A program made the translations under genes and the position numbers. A stretch of 28,947 bases of DNA from Oribacterium sp. (GTDB taxonomy: Bacteria; Bacillota_A; Clostridia; Lachnospirales; Lachnospiraceae). Below the pieces are notes generated by a model that was not told the origin of the DNA, searched no databases, and was given only the letters and a program-made list of their open reading frames with translations. This document shows, one piece after another, positions 8,781 through 16,039 of this stretch (position 1 is its first letter; every line of letters starts with the position of its first letter). Location: positions 1 through 28,947 of the forward strand of contig JAGAXP010000016.1 in NCBI GenBank assembly GCA_017940955.1. The letters run 5' to 3'.

Positions 8781-9302
8781 TTACAAATTGTAAACGCGCT
8801 GCTGTACCTCACCAAGTAGCTGTCGGAATTCCGTACTGCCCTTATCGTGATCAAAGCAGCCCTGACGCTCCAGTAATTTTAGCTTTACTGCATATCCGAA
8901 CAATACGTGATCATCGAACATGTGTAATCCTACCAGTTCATCAAGCTGCTGGAATTCATAATCCAGCATGATCTTTTCTGCTTCGAGAGGATCCTTCGCT
9001 GCAAGAGCAGAGCTGACAACCTGGGCAGTCATGAAATCCTTTGTCTCGGGTGTCGGATAAGTCTTTCCCAGCTTCAGGCTTCGCTGATAGTTAAGCTCTT
9101 TAGTGAGAGACCCGTAAACACGGTTCCACTCCTTGATAAGAGGACCATCTGTTGAGGATAATGTTAAATCCTTTAGAAGCTTGTAATTGGATTCACTTAC
9201 CTGTGTTTCGCACATGTCAAGGAATTCCTGGTAGCTCAGAGGCATATCTCCGTCACTTTTGAGGTCAGGCAGGCTTGATATCAGATAATAATATGCAGCC
9301 AT
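8781..9302 (-). CDS. DUF2764 family protein of the V-ATPase operon
   Basis: The 173-residue protein opens with MAAYYYLISSLPDL, the characteristic start of DUF2764 proteins, and is otherwise helical, without membrane segments. Genes of this family sit between subunits E and A in the seven-gene V-ATPase operons of spirochaetes and Bacteroidetes, exactly as here (13 bases after E, 27 before A). The operon has no recognisable subunit C/d or F gene, so this protein could fill one of those positions, most plausibly the link between shaft and ring; this is inference. GGAGG precedes the start. No catalytic motif is visible. Confidence 0.85.
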   Translation of the reverse strand: MAAYYYLISSLPDLKSDGDMPLSYQEFLDMCETQVSESNYKLLKDLTLSSTDGPLIKEWNRVYGSLTKELNYQRSLKLGKTYPTPETKDFMTAQVVSSALAAKDPLEAEKIMLDYEFQQLDELVGLHMFDDHVLFGYAVKLKLLERQGCFDHDKGSTEFRQLLGEVQQRVYNL

Positions 9303-9315
9303 CTTTTACCTCCGT

Positions 9316-9876
9316 TCAAATCTCAAGGTTTCTGAAGTACGGCATCATCATCTCGGCAATTTCATCCTCGGTACATGCAAAATATCCGGATCCGTCATTA
9401 GCCGCAAGACGGAAGCCTGCTTTCACGTTCTTTGTGGGTTTGATCTCAAGTCCGTCCTTGATCTCCTCCGCAAGCTCGCTCTTTAAGGCATCTGAAACTT
9501 CGGCTACTTCGGCGGTATACTTGGATACGTCTTCGCCGGCAACCGCTGCGCGAATGAGCTTTGCGAGTGATTTTTCAGACAGTGATTTTTTTACATCATT
9601 TTTGAGTATGTTCTCAAACACGGTCTGGACTTCTGTTTTAAATGCAAGCATGGCATCCCGTTTTGCCTGCTCGGCGCTGACAGAAGCACTTTCCTTCATG
9701 ATCCCGATTTCCTTTTCTGCTGCGGCTTTGGCGTTTGCTGCTTCTGCCTTGGCATCGGAAACGATCGCAGCAGCTTTTTTCTTAGCTTCTGCAATGATAG
9801 ATTCTGCCTCTGCGTTGGCGGCATCGATACCCTCTTTACGGATCGATGTGACCAAATCCTGAATCTGTAATTCCAT
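9316..9876 (-). CDS. ntpE: V-type ATP synthase subunit E (peripheral stalk)
   Basis: The chosen start gives 186 residues beginning MELQIQDLVTSIRKEG. The frame stays open further upstream (to 9951), but AGGAGG at 9883-9888 lies seven bases before this ATG, so the longer form is rejected. Residues about 15-75 form a long Ala/Lys/Glu-rich coiled coil, expected for the peripheral stalk, and the rest is a globular domain that contacts the head. It is the first gene of the operon. A leader of several hundred bases precedes it. Confidence 0.92.
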   Translation of the reverse strand: MELQIQDLVTSIRKEGIDAANAEAESIIAEAKKKAAAIVSDAKAEAANAKAAAEKEIGIMKESASVSAEQAKRDAMLAFKTEVQTVFENILKNDVKKSLSEKSLAKLIRAAVAGEDVSKYTAEVAEVSDALKSELAEEIKDGLEIKPTKNVKAGFRLAANDGSGYFACTEDEIAEMMMPYFRNLEI

Positions 9877-10262
9877 AAGTTTCCTCCTAGTAAAAAGTCG
9901 ACATGCTTTTTGATAAAACTTTTCTACCTTCGTATTTTCGGCAATTTCCAAAATATAATTAATTTCCGCATCGTAAAATAAAACACCCTGTCATTCGTTG
10001 TTTTCCGGGAAGAAACGCATGGATGTGTGAGTGTATCGCTGCGTATCCTGAATGGTTGGCAAATACTTTTTGATACGCATTACAAGAGGATGAAGGAAAA
10101 TAAATTTCGGAATTCCTATGTATACAATGTTAAATTTTACACTAATTCTCCGTCAAAGGCAATAATTCTGTTGAGTTAGAATGAATAAAATACGTATAAT
10201 TGTAATAGTTCAGGTGGTGATTAATGCTGATGCAGACATCGGTAAAGGAACGATGGCAAAAG
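9877..10262 (-). promoter_or_regulatory. V-ATPase operon upstream region
   Basis: I see no gene here. On the minus strand TTGACG (10151-10156) followed after 18 bp by TAACAT is a weak promoter candidate. Between it and the first gene, TGCGTATC (10040-10047 as read on +) is inverted perfectly at 10072-10079 with a 24-nt gap, a possible operator or leader hairpin. The sequence ATGCGT(A/T)TC also occurs twice on the minus strand, 60 bases apart. Confidence 0.35.
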
Positions 10263-10299
10263 AAAAACCCCTCACCTCTTATGAGGTGAGGGGTTTTTC
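10263..10299 (-). terminator. Terminator of the Rnf operon
   Basis: The inverted repeat ACCCCTCACCTC / GAGGTGAGGGGT with a four-base loop is flanked by A and T tracts on both sides. It lies about 28 bases after the rnfB stop and separates the Rnf and V-ATPase operons. It would also work on the plus strand. Confidence 0.92.
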
Positions 10300-10327
10300 C
10301 ATCTTGGTCTATAGAAATTATTTTCTA

Positions 10328-11257
10328 TCAGGCATTGGCAGATGTTGTATCTTTAGGCTGCTCTGCAGGTTTTTCTGCCGGAGCGGGTGCCGAAGCCTTG
10401 GCTTCTGTAGTGGCAGGAGCTGCAGCCGGTGCCTTTGGTGCGGCAGGTTTAACAGGACGCTTGCCTGTAATAGCACCTGTAGGACACTTCTGGGCACAGA
10501 TACCACAGTCCTTACACTTATCATTCATAACTGCAAGACCATCGATGACATGAATTGCATCGAAAGGACAATTCTTTTCGCACATTCCGCAGGCGATACA
10601 TCCGATGGAGCAGGAATCCTTAACCTGCTTGCCCTTGAGATGATTCTGGCAGGAAACGATGTGCTTCTTCTTATAAGGAACGATAGCGATGATGTTCTTT
10701 GGACATGCCTTAACGCAGGCTCCGCAGGCAACACACTTTTCCTTATCAACCTTTGCCACTCCGTTTACGATGTGGATGGCATCAAATTTACAAGCCTTAA
10801 CACAGGTTCCGTATCCGCAGCAGCTGTAAGGACACTCTTTTTCTGAACCGTTAGGTACAACAGCGAGGTCACGGCAGTCAGCTATTCCGGTGTAGTGGTA
10901 AGCCTGTTTTGCCTTATCACAGTCACCCTGGCATCTTACGTAAGCAACCTTCTTATCAGCCTGTTCGCCTGATGCGTTTGTACCCATGATCGCAGCAATT
11001 TTTGCTGCAACAGCAGGACCACCTACAGGACACTGATCTACGGGAGCTTCGCCTGATGCGATAGCCTTTGCACAGCCGTCACATCCGGGGAATCCGCAGG
11101 CACCGCAGTTGTTGCCGGGAAGAGCTGCTCTTACGTTTGCTTCTGTTTCATCAACTTCTACCTTGAACTTCTCAGAGGCTACTCCGAGGAACAGGCCAAG
11201 GATAAGTCCGGTCGCACCTACAAGTCCGGCAGCGACCAAAATAAATGTTACTATCAC
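10328..11257 (-). CDS. rnfB: Rnf complex subunit RnfB (multi-cluster ferredoxin subunit)
   Basis: The 309-residue protein starts with GTG; AGGAGG lies seven bases upstream. An N-terminal membrane helix (about 4-26) anchors it. A first cluster domain has C51, C54, C59 and C76 (CGACGFPGCDGCAKA). Ferredoxin-like 4Fe-4S motifs follow: CCGYGTCVKACK, CVACGACVKACP (175-186), CIACGMCEKNCP (220-231) and CKDCGICAQKCP (248-259). It is the expected entry point for electrons from reduced ferredoxin. The Ala/Pro/Lys-rich tail after about 265 is probably disordered. It is last in the rnfCDGEAB operon, the position usual in clostridia. Confidence 0.96.
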   Translation of the reverse strand: MIVTFILVAAGLVGATGLILGLFLGVASEKFKVEVDETEANVRAALPGNNCGACGFPGCDGCAKAIASGEAPVDQCPVGGPAVAAKIAAIMGTNASGEQADKKVAYVRCQGDCDKAKQAYHYTGIADCRDLAVVPNGSEKECPYSCCGYGTCVKACKFDAIHIVNGVAKVDKEKCVACGACVKACPKNIIAIVPYKKKHIVSCQNHLKGKQVKDSCSIGCIACGMCEKNCPFDAIHVIDGLAVMNDKCKDCGICAQKCPTGAITGKRPVKPAAPKAPAAAPATTEAKASAPAPAEKPAEQPKDTTSANA

Positions 11258-11269
11258 GTCGTTACCTCC

Positions 11270-11884
11270 TTATACAAGACCGGCAAATCCGAAGAATGCT
11301 ATAGCCATAAGTCCGGCTGTGAGGAGCACGATAGGTGATCCCTGGAATGACTTCGGGATGCTGTCATTGCCCTCGATAACGTTCTCTCTGATAAATGCCA
11401 TAAGGATAAGAGCAAGTGCAAATCCGATGGAGATACCGAGACCGTATACGAGACATTCTACGAAATTGTATCCGTAAGTTACGTTATTCAGTGCAACACC
11501 GAGAACGGCACAGTTTGTTGTGATAAGCGGAAGGAAAACACCGAGAGCGTCATAGAGACCCTTCATGTTCTTCTTCATAAACATCTCAACCAGCTGAACC
11601 AGTGCGGCGATAACCAGGATGAAAACGATGGTTGTGAGATACTCAAGACCATCCTTAAGACCCAGAGCCTTGCACAAAGGTGATGATGCAGCCATGAATA
11701 CCACGTAGATAGCGTGGGAAACCAGGGATGCAAGCACGATAACGAAGATAACGGCTGCGCCCATACCCTTTGAAGAATCAACCTTCTTTGAAACACCAAG
11801 GAAAGCACAGATTCCGAGGAACTGGGACAGTACAACGTTTGATACAAGTGAATATTTAATTGCTATCAGTAACAGATCTAGCAT
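11270..11884 (-). CDS. rnfA: Rnf complex membrane subunit RnfA
   Basis: An upstream in-frame GTG at 11890 overlaps the rnfE stop, but GGAGG lies only about one base from it and seven bases from the ATG at 11884, so the start is placed at 11884 (204 residues). The protein is almost entirely membrane helices. It has the RnfA/NqrE features NVVLSQFLGICAFLGVSKK near the N terminus and TTNCAVLGVALNN in the middle, where the paired RnfA/RnfE cysteines are thought to hold an intramembrane iron-sulfur cluster. It is the pseudo-symmetric partner of RnfE. Confidence 0.95.
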   Translation of the reverse strand: MLDLLLIAIKYSLVSNVVLSQFLGICAFLGVSKKVDSSKGMGAAVIFVIVLASLVSHAIYVVFMAASSPLCKALGLKDGLEYLTTIVFILVIAALVQLVEMFMKKNMKGLYDALGVFLPLITTNCAVLGVALNNVTYGYNFVECLVYGLGISIGFALALILMAFIRENVIEGNDSIPKSFQGSPIVLLTAGLMAIAFFGFAGLV

Positions 11885-11886
11885 GC

Positions 11887-12588
11887 TCACGCCTCCTTCT
11901 TAACTTCAGAAGCTGGAGCTTCTTCTATCTTATTAAATGCGCCAAGCAGGTCACCTGAAGTAACGAACTCAGGAACTTCTTCTCCGCCGTTTGTGGCTGA
12001 CGGAAGCTTAAGCTTGTTCTGGATGGCTGCAAGGAATGCAAGCACGATGAACGCACCGGGAGCAAGAGCAAATATACCGATGCTGAACTCCTCAGGGATA
12101 AGCTGGAATCCGAAGATAGCACCCTTTCCGATGAGCTCACGAACTGATCCGAGAACTGTTAATGCAAGTGTAAATCCGATACCCATGCCGAGTCCGTCAC
12201 AGAAGGAAAGAACAGGAGTATTGAAAAGCGCATACGCTTCTGCTCTTCCGAGAATGATACAGTTAACTACGATAAGAGGGATGTAAATACCCAGTGATTC
12301 GTATACAGCAGGTGTATAGGCCTGCATGAGAAGCTGTACTATGGTAACGAGAGATGCTATAACTACGATCTCGCCCGGAAGTCTCACTCTGTTAGGAATG
12401 ATATTTCTGAGTCCGGAGATAACCATGTTTGAAAACATAAGAACGGCGGTAGTGGAAAGACCCATACCGATGGCATTGAACGCACTTGTTGTTGTAGCAA
12501 GTGTGGGACACATACCAAGCATAAGGATGAAGGTAGGGTTTTCCTTGATAATGCCGTTATAAATTCTTTCAAGATATTTATTATTCAT
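11887..12588 (-). CDS. rnfE: Rnf complex membrane subunit RnfE
   Basis: The 233-residue integral membrane protein has RnfE/NqrD features: NPTFILMLGMCPTLATTTSA near residues 17-36 and IPLIVVNCIILGRAEAYA in the middle, each with the conserved cysteine. It pairs with RnfA to form the ion-pumping core. The last 30 or so residues form a charged cytoplasmic tail (EEVPEF...EVKKEA). AAGGAGG precedes the ATG. It follows rnfG by 15 bases and ends just before rnfA. Confidence 0.95.
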   Translation of the reverse strand: MNNKYLERIYNGIIKENPTFILMLGMCPTLATTTSAFNAIGMGLSTTAVLMFSNMVISGLRNIIPNRVRLPGEIVVIASLVTIVQLLMQAYTPAVYESLGIYIPLIVVNCIILGRAEAYALFNTPVLSFCDGLGMGIGFTLALTVLGSVRELIGKGAIFGFQLIPEEFSIGIFALAPGAFIVLAFLAAIQNKLKLPSATNGGEEVPEFVTSGDLLGAFNKIEEAPASEVKKEA

Positions 12589-12603
12589 TTATCATGACCT
12601 CCT

Positions 12604-13212
12604 TCACTTTACGATGTATTTCTGAACAAACTCGGTTGCGGCATTGGTTGAGTTAACAACCGCTGCAGAAGTCATGGTAGCACCGGAGATGGCATCGATT
12701 TCGCTCTCTCCTGCTCCGCCGCCCTTCTTGACACTTAAGTTTGTTCCCTTGCCTGCAAACTGCTCATAGAACTGTGGCTCAAGAGCTCTTTGGCCGAGAC
12801 CTGCAGTCTCAGGGAGCGTTTCAGGGAAGGAAATGCCTGTAACCTTTAAGCCGCTGTCAACACCGATAACAACTACAACGTTTCCGCCGTAACCTGCAGC
12901 CTGTGCCTTAACGATGTATCCGATCTCTGCGCCGGAAGCATCCTTTGCGGCAACTACGGAAAGGAGCTCTGCTCCACCGTTGTCTGCGGACACGGTTCCT
13001 TCAGCCTTTGCTGTTTCCAGGGTTTCCGCGTAAGTTTCGTCATCATAGGTTTCTGCTGCCATAACTGCCTGATATGAAGCAATGGTGGAAGCATTCTTGA
13101 TCGCATCGATCTGATCCTTTGTCATGCCGTAAACTGCTCCGAGAAGTAATCCGGATACAAGAGTGATGGCTGTAAGGATGAGGGCGTCTTTTACAAAAGA
13201 TTCTTTCTTCAT
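12604..13212 (-). CDS. rnfG: Rnf complex FMN-binding subunit RnfG
   Basis: The 202-residue protein has one N-terminal membrane helix (about 10-30) and an extracytoplasmic FMN-binding domain. The flavinylation motif D-A-I-S-G-A-T-M-T-S places the covalently modified threonine at T179. ETLPETAGLG (131-140) is another conserved RnfG/NqrC segment. The flavin transferase ApbE needed to attach FMN is not in the window. Its ATG overlaps the rnfD stop by one base (TAATG), implying coupled translation. Confidence 0.96.
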   Translation of the reverse strand: MKKESFVKDALILTAITLVSGLLLGAVYGMTKDQIDAIKNASTIASYQAVMAAETYDDETYAETLETAKAEGTVSADNGGAELLSVVAAKDASGAEIGYIVKAQAAGYGGNVVVVIGVDSGLKVTGISFPETLPETAGLGQRALEPQFYEQFAGKGTNLSVKKGGGAGESEIDAISGATMTSAAVVNSTNAATEFVQKYIVK

Positions 13213-14159
13213 TACTTCTCACCCTCCCTTCCGAATGCCTTTGGAATAGTCTTAAGGTTTATAACAGGAACGATAATGTTTGTAAGGATGATCGCATAGG
13301 AAACGCCCTCTGCAGAACCACCGAACAGACGGAAAAGTCCTGTCATGACACCAAGGATGATTGCGTAAACAATCTGTCCCTTCGGAGTGATAGGTGATGT
13401 AACATAATCAGTTGCCATGAAGAAGGCACCGAAGATAAGTCCACCGCCAAGGATCTCGCACAGGACATAGTTGATATCAAATCCGTGACCGCCGAAAAGC
13501 AGTGTGAATACTGCTACTGTTGCGATGTAGATGCAAGGGATCTTCGGAGATATTACCTTCTTAATGATGAGGTAAGCTGCACCTAAAAGGAGGCAGAGCT
13601 TTGAAACCTCACCGATGGTTCCGGGGATGCGTCCAAGGAAAAGGTTCATAAGGTCTACCTTGGCCATATCTCCGCCGGCCTTCATGAAAGCAAGCGGTGT
13701 TGCACCTGACATGGCGTCCGGTCCTACTACTGTCCAACCGGTCATCTTACCTGCAAAAGAGATAAGAAGGAAGCATCTTGCACCAAGTGCCGGGTTCATC
13801 CAGTTCTTTCCGAGTCCGCCGTAAAGCATCTTGATAACGATGATGGCGAAAACAGCACCTACGCAGGGAATCCATACAGGGATATCCGGCGGGCAGTTAA
13901 GTGCAAGGATAAGACCTGTTACCGCAGCTGACCAGTCACCTATGGTGATCGTCATCTTCATGAATTTCTCATAGGCATACTCCGAAAGTACTGCAAATGC
14001 CACTGTCAGGATAACAACCAGGGCAGCATTGAAGCCCCACTGTATGATACCGTAGAGAGTTGTGGGAATCATGGCGATAACAACATCACGCATGATCTCG
14101 GAAGTGGTAACTTCGTCACGAATGTGAGGATTTGAGGAAAGATTCAACATCTTATTCAT
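13212..14159 (-). CDS. rnfD: Rnf complex membrane subunit RnfD
   Basis: The 315-residue protein has multiple membrane helices. The covalent FMN motif is AMSGATPLAF with T154 as the predicted attachment site. KNWMNPALGARCF (118-130) and MATDYVTSPITPKGQ (248-262) are hallmark RnfD/NqrB segments. It carries electrons across the membrane together with RnfG. The start overlaps the rnfC stop by four bases (ATGA), and the stop overlaps rnfG. Confidence 0.96.
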   Translation of the reverse strand: MNKMLNLSSNPHIRDEVTTSEIMRDVVIAMIPTTLYGIIQWGFNAALVVILTVAFAVLSEYAYEKFMKMTITIGDWSAAVTGLILALNCPPDIPVWIPCVGAVFAIIVIKMLYGGLGKNWMNPALGARCFLLISFAGKMTGWTVVGPDAMSGATPLAFMKAGGDMAKVDLMNLFLGRIPGTIGEVSKLCLLLGAAYLIIKKVISPKIPCIYIATVAVFTLLFGGHGFDINYVLCEILGGGLIFGAFFMATDYVTSPITPKGQIVYAIILGVMTGLFRLFGGSAEGVSYAIILTNIIVPVINLKTIPKAFGREGEK

Positions 14160-15550
14160 TTCTTCACCTCCTCAGTTGATTTTGTTTCTTCTTTTGCCTT
14201 TGCTTCGGCTTCAGCCTTTGCCTTTGCGGCAGCAGCTCTCTTCTCTGCATTGACAAGGCGCTTCATCTGTTTGAAAGCCTGGGTAAGAGGTCTCTTGGCA
14301 GGGCATACATATGAACAGCAGCCGCACTCAATACACTCCATACCGTAAAGCTCTGCGAACTTTGATGTATCCTTGCTGAGACCTGCTTTCATAAGCATTG
14401 TGGGAACAAGATTCTCGGGACATGCTTCAACGCAGCGTCCACAGTTGATACATGCTGTTGTGGGCTCTGAAGATACAGGATCATGAAGCAGTGCAAGAAT
14501 TGATGATGAATTCTTGGCAACCGGGATATCGAGCTTGAAAAGAGGGATACCCATCATGGGACCGCCGCAGATGATTTTTTCGGGATCTGCCTTGAATCCG
14601 CCTGCCTGATCGATGATCTCCTGGTAGTTCATACCGAGAGGTACTTTAAAGTTACCCGGCTTTGCCACTGCATCGCCTGTAACAGTTACAATCTTTCTGA
14701 CGAGAGGCTTTGACTCGCATACAGCTTCATAGATAGCAACTACGGTGTCTGCATTGTCAACTACGCAGCCTGCATCTGCAGGAAGCATGGAGGAGTTGAT
14801 CTTTCTGCCTGTTACAGCATAGATAAGCTGACGCTCACCACCCTGAGGGTATTTTGTCTGAAGAGCTGCAACCTCTATGTTCGACTCGTCCTGTGCCTTC
14901 TCGGAAAGAAGCTTGATGGCATCAGGCTTGTTGTCTTCTACACAGATAACACCTTTTGCGTTAGGGAAAATAGAGAGGATGACCTTGAGACCACCGATGA
15001 TTTTTTCGGGAGTCTCCATCATATCTCTGTAATCAGATGTAAGATATGGCTCACACTCTGCGGCATTAACAAGGAAATAATCAATCTTGTCAATGTTTTT
15101 GGGCATGAGTTTAACTGATGTCGGGAATCCGGCACCTCCAAGACCAACGATACCAGCCTCCTTGACGATGTTGACGATCTCATCACGGCTTAACTTTGTA
15201 TAGTCTCTTGCCTGACCGAAACCTTCAATAGCTTCATAATTCTGGTCGTTGTCAACGACGATAGCATCCACTACGGCTCCACCGGCTGTGAGTCGCTTCT
15301 CAATAGCCTTTACGGTACCTGAAACTGAACAGATAACCGGGCTGGAAACGAATCCGCCTGCCTCAGCAATCTTCTGCCCCACAAGGACATGATCTCCCTT
15401 TTCCACTACAGGTTTTGCGGGAGCACCTATGTGCTGAGATACCGGATAAACCATAACCCCCTGCGGCTTAAGCTCTACAATAGCCTGATCCTTTGCAAGA
15501 TCCTTGCCGTCGTAGGGATGGACGCCACCTTTAAATGTGGTAACACCCAT
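14156..15550 (-). CDS. rnfC: Rnf complex NADH-interacting subunit RnfC
   Basis: The 464-residue cytoplasmic-face subunit is the site where NAD+ is reduced. The N-terminal region contains FKGGVHPYDGK and a barrel-sandwich segment. A glycine-rich flavin/nucleotide loop GLGGAGFPT lies at 136-144. Two 4Fe-4S motifs are present: CINCGRCVEACP (367-378) and CIECGCCSYVCP (406-417). The tail after about 437 is a short Ala/Lys/Glu helix, without the long repeats of some proteobacterial RnfC. GGAGG precedes the ATG. It is the first gene of the operon, as in clostridial rnfCDGEAB clusters. Confidence 0.96.
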   Translation of the reverse strand: MGVTTFKGGVHPYDGKDLAKDQAIVELKPQGVMVYPVSQHIGAPAKPVVEKGDHVLVGQKIAEAGGFVSSPVICSVSGTVKAIEKRLTAGGAVVDAIVVDNDQNYEAIEGFGQARDYTKLSRDEIVNIVKEAGIVGLGGAGFPTSVKLMPKNIDKIDYFLVNAAECEPYLTSDYRDMMETPEKIIGGLKVILSIFPNAKGVICVEDNKPDAIKLLSEKAQDESNIEVAALQTKYPQGGERQLIYAVTGRKINSSMLPADAGCVVDNADTVVAIYEAVCESKPLVRKIVTVTGDAVAKPGNFKVPLGMNYQEIIDQAGGFKADPEKIICGGPMMGIPLFKLDIPVAKNSSSILALLHDPVSSEPTTACINCGRCVEACPENLVPTMLMKAGLSKDTSKFAELYGMECIECGCCSYVCPAKRPLTQAFKQMKRLVNAEKRAAAAKAKAEAEAKAKEETKSTEEVKK

Positions 15551-15589
15551 ATTCGTATACCTCCAAAAATAATTTCATAGACTTTTAAT

Positions 15590-15618
15590 AATATAACAAA
15601 ATTAAAGAATCATAACAA
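15590..15618 (-). promoter_or_regulatory. Likely promoter of the Rnf operon
   Basis: On the minus strand TTGTTA (15613-15618) and TATATT (15590-15595) are 17 bp apart, about 40 bases before the rnfC start codon. The -10 box matches the consensus at five of six positions, the -35 box at four. Confidence 0.55.
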
Positions 15619-15885
15619 TAAAAAACCTATTTGTGTATGACATTTAGTGCATATTTTCCACAAAAATGTTGTTAAAAATTTGTCATATTCAACAAAAGCC
15701 ATAAACACGACGAAGTATTGCATACAAAGATTGCATGGTGTATACAAAAGCTGCATGGTTACTTATCCCGAAACAGGCAGCGAGGAGCCACGGTTTTTTT
15801 TTAATACCATAGGAGGAGGTTTTATATACAAAAACCGGATCCCCCGGAGCTCTTAGAGTCTCTTAGGAATCCGTTATACATAGGA
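15619..15885. other. Intergenic stretch between rnfC and the glmS 3' region
   Basis: I see no supported gene here. A small plus-strand frame (15647-15856) has no ribosome binding site in front of it and no recognisable product. AGGAGGAGG near 15811 is not followed by a start codon at a usable distance. Confidence 0.5.
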
Positions 15886-15927
15886 CCACCGGGGACGGTT
15901 CTCTCCGGCGAGAACCGTCCCCGGTGG
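15886..15927. repeat. REP-like hairpin, GGGGACGGTTCTC type
   Basis: CCACCGGGGACGGTTCTC (15886-15903) is repeated inverted without mismatch at 15910-15927, with a six-base loop. The GGGGACGG core is shared with the hairpins at 2651-2718 and 23692-23750. There is no T tract, so it is not a classical terminator, though it could protect the glmS transcript 3' end. Confidence 0.75.
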
Positions 15928-15960
15928 ATTATATTCTGCTAAATATTTTTATTATTGCAA

Positions 15961-15983
15961 GTAAAGGGGTCAGACCCCCTTAC
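15961..15983. repeat. GGGGTCAGACCCC short palindrome
   Basis: GTAAAGGGGTC (15961-15971) is inverted as GACCCCCTTAC (15973-15983) with one mismatch. Together with the neighbouring GGGGACGG hairpin it forms a compound palindromic element 3' of glmS. Confidence 0.65.
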
Positions 15984-16039
15984 AATATTCTGAATATATG
16001 CTGAGAGTTTTGTGATGGGGGCTGCCCCGTCTCCTGCTA

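Noticed and set aside
9877..9951. Longer N terminus for V-ATPase subunit E
   Set aside because: The AGGAGG site lies inside the extension and is correctly placed for the ATG at 9876; the extra residues do not match the family.
10181..10846. 221-residue plus-strand frame
   Set aside because: It crosses the Rnf terminator and the antisense of rnfB; the Cys-rich product is the reverse reading of the 4Fe-4S motifs.
15647..15856. 69-residue plus-strand frame upstream of the glmS-end hairpins
   Set aside because: No ribosome binding site at the start, no family resemblance, and it lies in non-coding DNA.
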